NCBI GenBank assembly: GCA_018712825.1
Contig: DVGG01000001.1
Span: 1 to 64,000, forward strand
Length of the DNA stretch: 64,000 bases
Direction of reading: 5' to 3'
From: Candidatus Faecousia excrementipullorum
GTDB taxonomy: Bacteria > Bacillota > Clostridia > Oscillospirales > Oscillospiraceae
Shown here: positions 15,776 through 23,427 of the stretch, piece by piece
Layout of the letters: every line of letters starts with the position of its first letter
Position numbering within the stretch: position 1 is the first letter of the stretch
Program-made: the position numbers and the translations under genes
Notes under the pieces: model-generated
What the model saw: only the letters and a program-made list of their open reading frames with translations
Told to the model about the DNA's origin: nothing
Databases searched by the model: none

Positions 15776-16867
15776 TTGCAGCGATTGATTGCGTTTGCAA
15801 AAGCAAGAAAGAAGTGGCTCAAGCGCGGGGCCGCCTGTGTGGTACCCCTGGTGCTTTTGGTCCTGATGCTGTCCCAGACAGCCTTTGCCCAGATTACATA
15901 TGTGATCACCGACGGGGACCAGGTGGTGGTGCATACCACCAGTGCATCCGACCCTGCGGCAGTTCTGCACGAGGCCGGTCTCCAGTTGGGTGAGGAGGAT
16001 ACCTACACCACCCAGGCTGGAACGGAAGGCACGGAGATTACCGTCCGCCGGGGCCAGATCATTACCATTGACAACTGCGGTGTGCAGCTTCAGGCCTGCA
16101 GCTATGGCGAGACCCTGGAGGAGCTGCTGACCCGGCTGGAGGTGCCTATGGGCACCGATTATCAGGTGTCCCTGCCCCTGGATACGGAAACCTACGATGG
16201 TATGCATGTATCTGTTGAGTGGGTAGTGGAGGAGGAACAGACCTATACGGCAGAGGTTCCCTTTGAGACCGTTTACTGCGATGCCCCTACCCTGGCTTTG
16301 GGTGAGGAGAAGGTGGTAACGGAGGGCGTCCCCGGCGAGGCGCTGTATACCGACCATGTCACCTATGTGAACGGGGAGGAATCCCAGCGGGAGAACCTGA
16401 AAACGGAGGTTACCACCGAGCCTGTGAGCCGGGTGGTGCTCCGGGGCACCGGGGAGGACCTGGACGGGGACAAGAACCAGCCCATCATCGGAAACGGCGT
16501 GATTGTGCTGCCCTCCGGGGAGGTGCTGACCTACACCCACGCCGACCAGTACTGGGCCACCGCCTATACTTCCTGGGTTGAGGACTGCACCGGCACCACC
16601 GCCACCGGCACCCAAGCCCGGGTGGGCGCCATTGCCGTTGACCCCACCGTGATTCCCTACGGAACCCGGATGTTCATTGTCACCAATGACGGGGAGTATG
16701 TCTACGGCATCGCCACTGCGGAGGACTGCGGCGGCGGTATCAAGGGCAACCATGTGGACCTGTTCTTCAACACCGTGGAGGAGTGCTTCCAGTTTGGCGT
16801 CCGGGACTGCATCATCTACTTCCTGGGTGATGCCGAATGGCAGGGCGACACCGACTGGCAGGAATAA
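15776..16867 (+). CDS. Secreted G5 and 3D-domain cell-wall protein
   Basis: 363 residues from TTG 15776, placed 8 nt after AGGAGG; the ORF track start is within the promoter region. A basic N-terminus and hydrophobic helix (about 15-36) act as signal peptide or anchor (SQTAFA-QIT). Then come two ubiquitin-like DUF348 modules, a G5 domain (about 175-225, VVTEGVPGEALYTDHVTYVNG), and a C-terminal 3D domain (about 265-355). The 3D domain carries its three Asp: AVDPTVIPYG, AEDCGGGIKG and NHVDLFF. Such YabE/YocH-like proteins bind and probably cleave peptidoglycan as lytic transglycosylases. Confidence 0.9.
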   Translation: MQRLIAFAKARKKWLKRGAACVVPLVLLVLMLSQTAFAQITYVITDGDQVVVHTTSASDPAAVLHEAGLQLGEEDTYTTQAGTEGTEITVRRGQIITIDNCGVQLQACSYGETLEELLTRLEVPMGTDYQVSLPLDTETYDGMHVSVEWVVEEEQTYTAEVPFETVYCDAPTLALGEEKVVTEGVPGEALYTDHVTYVNGEESQRENLKTEVTTEPVSRVVLRGTGEDLDGDKNQPIIGNGVIVLPSGEVLTYTHADQYWATAYTSWVEDCTGTTATGTQARVGAIAVDPTVIPYGTRMFIVTNDGEYVYGIATAEDCGGGIKGNHVDLFFNTVEECFQFGVRDCIIYFLGDAEWQGDTDWQE

Positions 16868-16872
16868 AACCA

Positions 16873-16901
16873 TTGCATATCCGCCTTTTGTTTGCTATAA
16901 T
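16873..16901 (+). promoter_or_regulatory. rsmA promoter embedded in a terminator
   Basis: TTGCAT (16873-16878), 17-bp spacer, TATAAT (16896-16901). The -10 box lies in the loop of the terminator hairpin of the upstream gene, so one 50-bp segment ends one transcript and starts the next. Confidence 0.75.
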
Positions 16902-16924
16902 GGCAGACGAAAGGCGGATTTTTT
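16879..16924 (+). terminator. Terminator of the G5/3D gene
   Basis: ATCCGCCTTT / AAAGGCGGAT, a 10-bp stem with 21-nt loop, followed by TTTTTT that runs into the rsmA ATG. Confidence 0.75.
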
Positions 16925-17794
16925 ATGATAAATGTTTGCGATATTCAGGTGATGAAGCCGCTTCTTGCCCAGCACGGCTTCCACTTTTCCAAAGCCAAGG
17001 GGCAGAACTTTCTAATCAGCCGGTGGGTGCCGGAGCGGATTGCAGAGGAGGCCGGGGTGGACGAGACCGCCGGTGTTCTGGAAATCGGCCCGGGCATCGG
17101 ACCCCTGACCCAGCAGCTGGCTCTCCGGGCGGGAAAGGTCTGCGCCGTGGAGGTAGACGAGCGCTTAAAGCCCATTCTGGCGCTGACGGTAGGGGAGTTT
17201 TCCAACACGGAGATTCTCTGGTCTGACATTCTCAAGCAGAATATCCCGGCACTGGTGCAGGAGAAATTCCCGGGGCTGCGGCCCATGGCCTGCGCCAACC
17301 TGCCCTATTACATTACCTCTCCCATCCTCACCGCCCTTCTGGAGGCGGAGTGCTTCCGGTCTGTGACGGTGATGGTGCAAAAGGAGGTGGCCCAGCGGAT
17401 TGCCGCTCAGCCCGGCTCCCCGGACTACAGTGCCTTTTCCATCTTCTGCCAGTACTATGCCAAGCCGGAGATTCTCTTTGATGTACCTGCCGGGTGCTTC
17501 CTGCCCCAGCCCAAGGTGACCTCGGCGGTGATTACCCTGAAGGTCCGGGAGGAAAAGCCCTGGGACATTCCGGAGCCGGAGATTTTCTTCCGGGCTGTCC
17601 GGGCCAGCTTTGCCATGCGCCGGAAAAAGCTGCAAAATGGCCTGGCCTCCGGTTTCCCCCAGCTGGGAAAGGCCGGGGCGGCAGAGGTGATTGCAGCCGC
17701 TGGCCTTCCGGAAAATGTCCGGGGAGAGACCCTGGGGATTCCGGAGTTTGCCCGGCTGTCCAAAGAAATTTCCGGGAGGCTTCACCATGATTGA
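16925..17794 (+). CDS. rsmA: 16S rRNA (adenine1518/1519-N6)-dimethyltransferase
   Basis: 289 residues. SAM-binding motif I is VLEIGPGIGPLTQQL (about 51-65), acidic motif II is AVEVDE, and the catalytic motif IV is NLPYYITSP (about 124-132). RsmA/KsgA dimethylates two adenines in helix 45 of 16S rRNA late in 30S assembly. The leader is unusually short: from the predicted start site only about 17 nt precede ATG, with AAAGG about 10 nt upstream as a poor ribosome site. Its last 8 bp overlap the HAD gene. Confidence 0.95.
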   Translation: MINVCDIQVMKPLLAQHGFHFSKAKGQNFLISRWVPERIAEEAGVDETAGVLEIGPGIGPLTQQLALRAGKVCAVEVDERLKPILALTVGEFSNTEILWSDILKQNIPALVQEKFPGLRPMACANLPYYITSPILTALLEAECFRSVTVMVQKEVAQRIAAQPGSPDYSAFSIFCQYYAKPEILFDVPAGCFLPQPKVTSAVITLKVREEKPWDIPEPEIFFRAVRASFAMRRKKLQNGLASGFPQLGKAGAAEVIAAAGLPENVRGETLGIPEFARLSKEISGRLHHD

Positions 17795-18467
17795 GTTTTT
17801 GTTTCTGGATCTGGACGACACCATTTTGGACTTTCAGAAAGCGGAGCGGCTGGCTCTGGCCAAGACCCTGGAGTCCTTCGGCCTGCCGCCGACAGATACC
17901 GTCCTTGCCCGGTACCATGAAATCAACCGGGAGCACTGGGAGCGGCTGGAGCGGAAGGAGCTGACAAGGCAGCAGGTTCTGGTGGGAAGATTCGCCGCCC
18001 TCTTTGCCGAGATGGGCCTTTCTGCCCAGGCAGAGCAGGTTGCCAGAGCCTACGAGGAGAATCTCAGCCAGGGGCATTACTTCCTCCCGGGAGCGGAGGA
18101 AGCCCTCAAGTCTTTGAGCAAAAAATACAAGCTGTACTTAGCCAGCAACGGCACCGCCCGGGTTCAGGCAGGACGGCTGAAAAGCGCCGGAATCATCCCT
18201 TATTTTCAGGAGATTTTTGTGTCGGAGGAGATGGGGTACAACAAGCCGGACCCGGCCTATTTTGATGCCTGCTTTGCCCGGATTCCGGGCTTCCGGAAAG
18301 ACCGGGCCATGATGGTGGGGGACAGCCTGACCTCGGATATTTTAGGGGGGATTCAGGCGGGAATTGCCACCTGCTGGGTCAATCCCCACCACAAAACAGG
18401 AAGTATTCGTCCTGACTATGAAATTGAAAGCATCGTTCAGTTGGAGGCGTTATTAAAGAACCTATGA
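17787..18467 (+). CDS. YjjG-type HAD nucleotidase
   Basis: 226 residues from ATG 17787 (CGGGAGG upstream); the long ORF start in the track lies inside rsmA. HAD motif I is LDLDDTILDF (residues 7-16), motif II is ASNGT (about 113), motif III Lys is in GYNKPDP, and motif IV is MMVGDSLTSDI. A helical cap of class C1 sits between motifs I and II. It resembles the YjjG/YfnB family of pyrimidine 5'-nucleotidases that clear non-canonical nucleotides. It overlaps rsmA by 8 bp and the CAT-like gene by 4 bp. Confidence 0.87.
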   Translation: MIEFLFLDLDDTILDFQKAERLALAKTLESFGLPPTDTVLARYHEINREHWERLERKELTRQQVLVGRFAALFAEMGLSAQAEQVARAYEENLSQGHYFLPGAEEALKSLSKKYKLYLASNGTARVQAGRLKSAGIIPYFQEIFVSEEMGYNKPDPAYFDACFARIPGFRKDRAMMVGDSLTSDILGGIQAGIATCWVNPHHKTGSIRPDYEIESIVQLEALLKNL

Positions 18468-19111
18468 AGTACATTGATTTGGAAAATTATCCCCGGCGGA
18501 GCCACTACGAATTTTTCAAAAGCCTTGCCTACCCCTATGTGGGCATGACCGCCAACATGGATGTAACAGACCTGATTGCCAAGGCAAAGGCCATGGGCAA
18601 GTCCACCTTCCTGGCCTGCCTCTATGTGGGCATTCAGGCTGCCAACCGGGTGCCGGAGCTGCGGCAGCGGATTGTGGGGGACAAAATTGTGGAGTTTGAC
18701 TTCTGCCACGCCGCCCACACGGTGGCCCTGCCCGACGAAACCTTCTGCAACTGCCAGACCAACGGTCAGCTGTCCTTTGCGGAATTTCTGGAGGACGCAA
18801 AAGCCCGGCAGGAGGAGACCAAGCACCACCACGGCTTTGTGGGCACCCAGGAGGACGAAACGCCCCTGCTGTTCTTCTCCTGCGTCCCCTGGGTGGCCTT
18901 TACCCAGGTGATTCAGCCCGCCCCCATCCCGGCAGACTGCAATCCCCGGATTGTCTACGGAAAGTTTATCAAGGAGGGGGACCGGATTCTCATGCCCGTA
19001 GGCATCCAGGCCAACCACGCCCTGGTAGACGGCCGCCACATCGGCAAATTCTACCAGGCCTTTGAAGAAATCAGCCGGGAGGTATGCAGCACCGAGTCGC
19101 TGCAGCCCTAA
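18464..19111 (+). CDS. Chloramphenicol acetyltransferase-like protein
   Basis: 215 residues, the length of type A CAT proteins. It starts MKYIDLENYPRRSHYEFF, matching the CAT N-terminus (R-x-x-H-F/Y-x-F-F). It keeps the catalytic motif H-x-x-x-D-G in NHALVDGRHIG near residue 187. It would move an acetyl group from CoA to a hydroxyl of a small molecule. A chromosomal copy in a housekeeping operon need not give resistance; the natural substrate is unknown. ATG overlaps the HAD stop (ATGA), so it is translationally coupled. Confidence 0.85.
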   Translation: MKYIDLENYPRRSHYEFFKSLAYPYVGMTANMDVTDLIAKAKAMGKSTFLACLYVGIQAANRVPELRQRIVGDKIVEFDFCHAAHTVALPDETFCNCQTNGQLSFAEFLEDAKARQEETKHHHGFVGTQEDETPLLFFSCVPWVAFTQVIQPAPIPADCNPRIVYGKFIKEGDRILMPVGIQANHALVDGRHIGKFYQAFEEISREVCSTESLQP

Positions 19112-19134
19112 GCTCCCCGGGCCATTGTGGGGGT

Positions 19135-19180
19135 GCCTCGGCAACGCCGAGGCGGGGGGATTCCGTGGCCAAGGCCACGG
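19135..19180. repeat. Two adjacent strong hairpins after the CAT-like gene
   Basis: GCCTCGGC-aac-GCCGAGGC (19135-19153) and CCGTGGCC-aa-GGCCACGG (19163-19180). Neither has a T-run. They may act as transcript 3' ends or belong to the repeat cluster that follows. Confidence 0.6.
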
Positions 19181-19190
19181 ACTTATTCAC

Positions 19191-19372
19191 TATTCACTCT
19201 TCACTATTCACTAAAAATGCCCTTCCCCTTTCCACATGGGTTTGTGCCTATGGGAAGTGTCTGCTGTGGAATCCCTCAGTCACGCCTCCGGCGTGCCAGC
19301 TCCCTTTAGCAAGGGAGCCTTTGGGTGCGGTATCGATACCGGGCAGTATTAGGGAATAGTGAAGAGGGAATA
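19191..19372. repeat. Composite element with 24-bp inverted ends
   Basis: TATTCACTCTTCACTATTCACT at 19191 is inverted at 19349-19372, where 22 of 24 positions pair, enclosing about 134 bp. The enclosed DNA contains a REP-like double hairpin. No coding capacity is evident. It looks like a second, separate non-coding repeat family; only one copy is in this window. Confidence 0.6.
19275..19320. repeat. REP-like double hairpin
   Basis: CTCAGTCACGCC-tcc-GGCGTG followed by CCA and GCTCCCTT-tagc-AAGGGAGC. This CTCAGTC...GCTCCCT...AGGGAGC layout matches a palindromic repeat I recall as very common in Clostridia genomes. The number of copies elsewhere needs a genome search. Confidence 0.6.
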
Positions 19373-19471
19373 TGTAATAGGTTCGGCGGACAAGCCGCCG
19401 ATACCGGGCGGGGCAGGGAAGTAGCGATTCGTAGGAAGCCGCCGTGCGCATTGACAGCGGCAGCACGCCGC

Positions 19472-19503
19472 AAAAAACAGGACACCAAAGGGTGTCCTGT
19501 TTT
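19472..19503. terminator. Bidirectional terminator at the island edge
   Basis: AAAAAACAGGACACC-aaag-GGTGTCCTGTTTT with A and T tails. On the minus strand it would end the UPF0158/36-residue ORF transcript, though MITE copy 3 now lies between. Confidence 0.8.
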
Positions 19504-19509
19504 GTTTAG

Positions 19510-19670
19510 GGAAGCTCTGAATAAATAGGCAAGAGCTGGTAGCGAGGGATTTTTCGTCAGACAAAAGAATGGAAAACGGCGGAATACTGTATGTATTTCC
19601 CGTTTTTCATTCTGCATGGATGGCAAAAAAGCTTCGCTGTCCAGCCGCAGACGATTTATTCAGAGTTTCC
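19510..19670 (+). repeat. MITE-like palindromic element, copy 3
   Basis: 161 bp, ends GGAAGCTCTGAATAAAT and ATTTATTCAGAGTTTCC, flanked by direct repeat TTAG (19506-19509 and 19671-19674). G-type stem subfamily. It marks the left border of the AT-richer island. Confidence 0.93.
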
Positions 19671-19691
19671 TTAGGGACTTTATCCACCATG

Positions 19692-19802
19692 TCACAGTAT
19701 CGCTGAAAAACCGCCCTCAACGGCCTGTTCAAAAACAGCAGTACAATATTCCATGTCTTCCTGTGGCTTTTCATAGTTTCGCTCAAATACGGTATTGTCC
19801 AT
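19692..19802 (-). CDS. Small hypothetical protein, 36 residues
   Basis: Too short for the ORF track. ATG 19802 follows GCAGGAGGCGTTCGT, a strong ribosome site, 32 bp after the UPF0158 stop on the same strand. It reads MDNTVFERNYEKPQEDMEYC and ends at TGA 19692. No recognised domain. It may be the remaining N-terminus of a longer protein cut off near the MITE copy 3 insertion. The 70-residue ORF of the track in another frame has no usable ribosome site. Confidence 0.5.
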   Translation of the reverse strand: MDNTVFERNYEKPQEDMEYCTAVFEQAVEGGFSAIL

Positions 19803-19834
19803 ACGAACGCCTCCTGCAATTTGGTAATCGTGTT

Positions 19835-20251
19835 TCATTCAAATTCGATTTCAAAGTCTCTGCACCAGCGTTCGGCAAGTTCTCGATAAGCGTTGGCTTT
19901 GTAGTCATACCACAACTGCTCGATACCATGAAAACGGATGGTTTGCTTGAAACGCCGGAACGCGCCCTTCCCGCGTATTGCGCTGTTCAGCTCGCTTTTG
20001 ATCCTGCCCTGTGGAAGATAGTCCACAAAGGACTCCATAATGCTGTATTCGTGGATTTCATATTTTGTCGGGAATTGGAGGAAGCGTTCTGGTTCATTCT
20101 CAACCAGTTTGGCAAGCTCTTCATCTGTCTCACCGGTAATCCATACATCGGGCAGATAAACTGTTTCGCCGGTTTTGGTATCGTAGAGCATCGTGTAGGC
20201 ATCGCTGGCCTGTTCGATTGCATCTATGACCGTTTGCAGCTTGATTCTCAT
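19835..20251 (-). CDS. UPF0158 family protein
   Basis: 138 residues from ATG 20251, 5 bp after the SEC-C gene stop. UPF0158 pattern: an N-terminal helix MRIKLQTVIDAIE, then YLPDVWITG, a FLQFPTKYEIHEYSIMESF block, and a C-terminal WYDYKANAYRELAERWCRDFEIEFE. These are small cytoplasmic proteins of unknown function, common in accessory regions. The start in the track (20272) overlaps the preceding gene and was rejected. Confidence 0.75.
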   Translation of the reverse strand: MRIKLQTVIDAIEQASDAYTMLYDTKTGETVYLPDVWITGETDEELAKLVENEPERFLQFPTKYEIHEYSIMESFVDYLPQGRIKSELNSAIRGKGAFRRFKQTIRFHGIEQLWYDYKANAYRELAERWCRDFEIEFE

Positions 20252-20256
20252 ACACA

Positions 20257-21243
20257 TCACCGCCCGCAGCACTTTTTGTATTTCTTACCGCTTCCGCATG
20301 GGCAGGGATCGTTTCGTCCTACCTTCTTCGGCTTTGTTGCAGACTCAATCTCTGCGATCTGTTTCAGGAAATTCATTCGCAGCTCTTCGCTGGGCAAATC
20401 CATAGTCAAAATGCCTTGCCGCAGCTCGTTGGGATTCATGGTGCCATCTGCGATTGCCTGACGGATGTTCGGACCAAGGGAGATGAATTTCGGGATGCGT
20501 TCTTCCGGGGGAAGTAAGGCAAAGAGTTCATCCGGGGTATGGCCTCGGTTGCACTGCATCCGCACACGGTTGTGGAATGCTGTATACACCTCGGAAAAAG
20601 CGTTTACATCCGATTTGCGGTTGAATGCCACACCAACATCATTCAGCCGATTCATTACCTCCTGAAATCCTGCGTTCATGCAGCGGACACCGCAATAGAT
20701 GTCGGTAAACACAGCACCCATCATGTCTTCCTGCAATGTGGTTTTGGACAGGAGAAAGTTTCGGAACGCAGCCGCTTCCGGGGTGTCCTCACAGTAGAAG
20801 GGATTCTCGTAAGCAAGGAATTCCTTCTTACCCGGTATATAGTAGGGCTTTCCCTGATGTCCTCGCAGCATTTCATGATATGAGTCAAGGTTCTCGTCGA
20901 TCAGCATGATATCTATGACTTCATACTCCATCAGGTCGGTGTCAGGACCGTCGTAATAGAGTTCGGATTTACCAAGGATAAAGTAGTCCTCGCATTCATG
21001 TCTTGCGATTTCTGCAAAAGCAAGAAACTCTTCCTTAGTCACCAGCGATTTGTTCTGCGATGTGATGATCCCATAGAGCTTGCACAGGGGGATAATGCCG
21101 TACAAATTGGCAGCGGCATTAAAATATTTCCTCAGAAGCCTCGAAGTGGTATCTTTCAGGGGGATCTCACGGTAGAGCGCATTCAATTTTCTACGTCCGT
21201 ATTCCTCTGGTATCGGGATATAATATGGTTCCTCTCTGCTCAT
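20257..21243 (-). CDS. SEC-C motif protein
   Basis: 328 residues. The last 20 residues are a SEC-C zinc motif, [19 protein letters not shown], as at the SecA C-terminus. The preceding 300 residues are mainly helical and I do not recognise them. SEC-C tails recruit metal and often bind nucleic acid or ribosome-linked partners. It is the fourth gene of the XRE-ImmA-led minus-strand run. Its ATG overlaps the stop of the 101-residue gene (ATGA). Base composition is more AT-rich than the core genes, in line with acquisition. Confidence 0.8.
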   Translation of the reverse strand: MSREEPYYIPIPEEYGRRKLNALYREIPLKDTTSRLLRKYFNAAANLYGIIPLCKLYGIITSQNKSLVTKEEFLAFAEIARHECEDYFILGKSELYYDGPDTDLMEYEVIDIMLIDENLDSYHEMLRGHQGKPYYIPGKKEFLAYENPFYCEDTPEAAAFRNFLLSKTTLQEDMMGAVFTDIYCGVRCMNAGFQEVMNRLNDVGVAFNRKSDVNAFSEVYTAFHNRVRMQCNRGHTPDELFALLPPEERIPKFISLGPNIRQAIADGTMNPNELRQGILTMDLPSEELRMNFLKQIAEIESATKPKKVGRNDPCPCGSGKKYKKCCGR

Positions 21244-21545
21244 TCCGCTTCCTCCACAATGCCAAAATCAATCAGAATATTTTTGTCGCCGTGCGTGGGA
21301 TACACAATACCCATCATTTCGTAGGCATAGCGCCGAACTCTGCGAAAATCCTTCACCGGTTCAGGAGCATATGCAGCAGTTTCAAATTTTTCATATTCAG
21401 GCATACCCGCCAGATCATCCGCTGCTGCCTTAATCAGGGCGTCTGTCACATCATAGATGTCCTTGCCATACTCCACGGCAACCAACTCGTGTTTTTTGAC
21501 ATCCTTATCAAGATTACCAAAGGAACGATACAACAAATATTTCAT
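21240..21545 (-). CDS. Hypothetical protein, 101 residues
   Basis: Start ATG 21545 is supported by GAAGGAGAAGAGAAAG; the track start 48 bp earlier would add a Lys-rich tail with no ribosome site. The protein begins [18 protein letters not shown] and ends DFGIVEEAE. No recognised domain and no membrane segment. It is coupled to the SEC-C gene by a 4-bp overlap, which suggests a two-protein unit. Confidence 0.7.
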   Translation of the reverse strand: MKYLLYRSFGNLDKDVKKHELVAVEYGKDIYDVTDALIKAAADDLAGMPEYEKFETAAYAPEPVKDFRRVRRYAYEMMGIVYPTHGDKNILIDFGIVEEAE

Positions 21546-21589
21546 CTTTCTCTTCTCCTTCTTCTCTATATGTAATTGTAATCCATACT

Positions 21590-22138
21590 TCAATTTTCCC
21601 GCAGCCTTTCGGCCAGTAGCTTTTCCAAGGAAAGGGAAATGGTTTCCAGATACAGACTGTCGACTTTCGAGATAAAGTCAATATCAATCTGTATAAACGG
21701 TCCCCGAAGCTGCTTGAAAACCAGTTCAATCATTGGTAATTCGGTGGGTATATCAAACAGCCGGAGCTTTTCAATGTGTTTTTTCGCAGTCTCCCAGTCC
21801 CTATTCCGCTCAACCTCGTCACTTGTAATCACTTCCACGAGGATCTGACTCATAGCCAATTTCCCGCCGATTAGAGCAAGGGAAACTCTGAATAAATCGT
21901 CTGCGGCTGGATAGCGAATCTTTTTCGCCATCCATGCAGAATGAAAAACGGGAAATACATACAGTATTCCGCCGTTTTCCATTCTTTTGTCTGACGAAAA
22001 ATCTCTCGCTACCAGCTCTTGCCTATTTATTCAGAGCTTTCTTAGATAGTCCAGTACAACATTGTCTGCGGTAAAATCGGCACCTACATTTTCGTTGAAA
22101 ATCGCAATCGCTCTTTCAAAATACCGTTGATAGTCCAT
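21590..22138 (-). pseudogene. Hypothetical gene split by MITE copy 4
   Basis: The 5' part starts at ATG 22138, 15 bp after the immA-like stop, reads MDYQRYFERAIAIFNENVG... and runs into the element, stopping in its TIR. The 3' part resumes in the flank as LALIGGKLAMSQILVEV and runs to TGA 21590. Removing the 161-bp element plus one 4-bp target copy joins the two in frame as one protein of about 127 residues with no recognised domain. An internal ATG at 21853 could give an 87-residue product, but its ribosome site is weak. Confidence 0.85.
21881..22041 (-). repeat. MITE-like palindromic element, copy 4
   Basis: 161 bp inside a coding gene. Flanks CAAG (21877-21880) and TTAG (22042-22045) are a decayed 4-bp duplication with two mismatches. 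G-type stem subfamily. Right end reads GAGCTTTC, one base from the family end. Confidence 0.92.
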
Positions 22139-22153
22139 CCCGCCCTACCTCAC

Positions 22154-22669
22154 TCATTTCAAGAAGTTACTTCGGTGTTCCTGTTCACGAAAGCGATACC
22201 CCCGCGTGTTCAGCTCTGCGACCTTGAGCGCCACCAAATTTATATCCGAACACATCGCTCGTGCAATCTGGCCGACATCATAGCCTCCATATATGTATTC
22301 CAGAATTTCATCGTCTGGAAGGGCTATCTGAGCAGCAAACATATTTGCTTCGTACTCCATGCGCTGGTCTCTCATATCGAAGATATTGAACTCCTGCAAG
22401 CCGCCGACTTGAACCGCCTCTTTGCGGTGGAGACAGTCATGTCCGATCTCATGGAGCAGAACAATGTCGTGCATCACGGGATCAAGATGTTTGTTGATAA
22501 AGATATACCGGTTTCGTTCAATGACCATATATGCGCCTTTTTGACGGGAGAAATCACGAGGCATGACGATCAGCCCCAGTTCACGCGCAATTCGGTCAGC
22601 ATTCCTCGTGCCACATTGTCGCACGATGCGATTGGCTTTTTGAATGGCTTCCTCAGCTCGAATCAGCAT
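22154..22669 (-). CDS. ImmA/IrrE-type metallopeptidase
   Basis: 171 residues. The zinc protease motif HEIGHD lies at about residues 71-76, and the third acidic ligand is in YEANMFAAQIALPD (about 108-121). In ICEBs1-type elements the ImmA protease cleaves its partner repressor ImmR to switch the element on. Here the XRE gene lies 71 bp upstream on the same strand, the same pair order. RBS AAAGGGGTGAT precedes ATG 22669. The alternative is a COG2856-type toxin-antitoxin pair. The pair is judged functional because all motifs are intact. Confidence 0.9.
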   Translation of the reverse strand: MLIRAEEAIQKANRIVRQCGTRNADRIARELGLIVMPRDFSRQKGAYMVIERNRYIFINKHLDPVMHDIVLLHEIGHDCLHRKEAVQVGGLQEFNIFDMRDQRMEYEANMFAAQIALPDDEILEYIYGGYDVGQIARAMCSDINLVALKVAELNTRGYRFREQEHRSNFLK

Positions 22670-22740
22670 AGTGGTATCACCCCTTTCGGGCAGAATGGTA
22701 CAGTTTCAGTTTAACAGATATAAAGTCCGATACTGCGGAC

Positions 22741-23160
22741 TTACTCTGCATTGTTCTGCTTGAGATATTTTTTCGGGGTGTATTTCTTATTGCGCTTCTT
22801 CGCGTCAATGTAGGCTTCCTGAATGGCAAGCATAAGCTCATCCATATCTTCCTCTGCCATCTCACCACCAGAAAAAGCACCCCGTATTTCTTTCAACAGT
22901 CGCTCAGCACCCTTTTTGCCGCGATAGCCGTATTCCTGCCCTGCCATCGCAATGAAGTCATCGCCCTCGTTGTGCAGATAGTCAGCATCACAGCCGAGAA
23001 TCCGGGCAAGAATGCCGTACACCTCACGGTTTTGAGGGTATGTGGTTCCTTTTTCATAATTGGTGATGGTCTTGAGACCTACTCCTGCCAGCTTCGCAAG
23101 TTCTGCCTGAGTAAGCCCCTTTTCTCTGCGCAATGCGCGGAGCTTTTCTCCGAACCTCAT
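22741..23160 (-). CDS. XRE-family (ImmR-like) repressor
   Basis: 139 residues. N-terminal helix-turn-helix: KGLTQAELAKLAGVGLKTITNYEKGTTYP (about 14-42). The C-terminal part is Lys/Glu-rich and mostly helical, with a basic tail. Strong ribosome site GTAGGAGG before ATG 23160. The divergent region holds promoters for both directions and a perfect 19-bp palindrome near the rightward start, a natural target for this repressor. It probably represses the rightward mobile-element genes and is removed by the adjacent ImmA-like protease. Confidence 0.9.
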   Translation of the reverse strand: MRFGEKLRALRREKGLTQAELAKLAGVGLKTITNYEKGTTYPQNREVYGILARILGCDADYLHNEGDDFIAMAGQEYGYRGKKGAERLLKEIRGAFSGGEMAEEDMDELMLAIQEAYIDAKKRNKKYTPKKYLKQNNAE

Positions 23161-23189
23161 AGCATATCCTCCTACCTGTTAGCCTAAAA

Positions 23190-23218
23190 TATGTAATCTG
23201 CTTGCGCTTTTTGTTCAA
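23190..23218 (-). promoter_or_regulatory. Promoter of the XRE-ImmA operon
   Basis: Minus-strand TTGAAC (23218-23213), 17-bp spacer, TACATA (23195-23190). It lies back-to-back with the rightward promoter, 6 bp between the -35 boxes. Confidence 0.6.
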
Positions 23219-23224
23219 AACTGC

Positions 23225-23253
23225 TTGACATAAGCAATCGGTTTTCTTATAAT
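23225..23253 (+). promoter_or_regulatory. Perfect consensus sigma-A promoter
   Basis: TTGACA, exactly 17 bp, TATAAT. No mismatch to consensus, as expected for an element promoter that must be held by a repressor. Confidence 0.93.
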
Positions 23254-23258
23254 GGTAT

Positions 23259-23277
23259 TGCGTAATCGCCTTACGCA
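23259..23277. promoter_or_regulatory. Palindromic operator TGCGTAATCGCCTTACGCA
   Basis: 7-bp perfect arms with a 5-bp centre, beginning 5 bp after the -10 box, covering the start site. A partial copy (TTTGCGCATT) lies near 23291. Probable binding site of the XRE repressor. Confidence 0.8.
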
Positions 23278-23427
23278 TTTATTGTATATCGGTTTGCGCA
23301 TTTCGTCAAGAGGTGCCAGCTGAAAATAGGAAAATCGTATTTAATCAATTCGGAACCGGCAATGAATACCGGATCATGAGAAAAATGCCGGTGCTTTGCC
23401 CGTTATGTGCAGCAAGGAGTGAGGAAC

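Noticed and set aside
18464-19111. Calling the CAT-like gene an antibiotic resistance gene
   Set aside because: It is translationally coupled to rsmA and a HAD nucleotidase, not to a mobile element, so resistance cannot be claimed from the motif alone.
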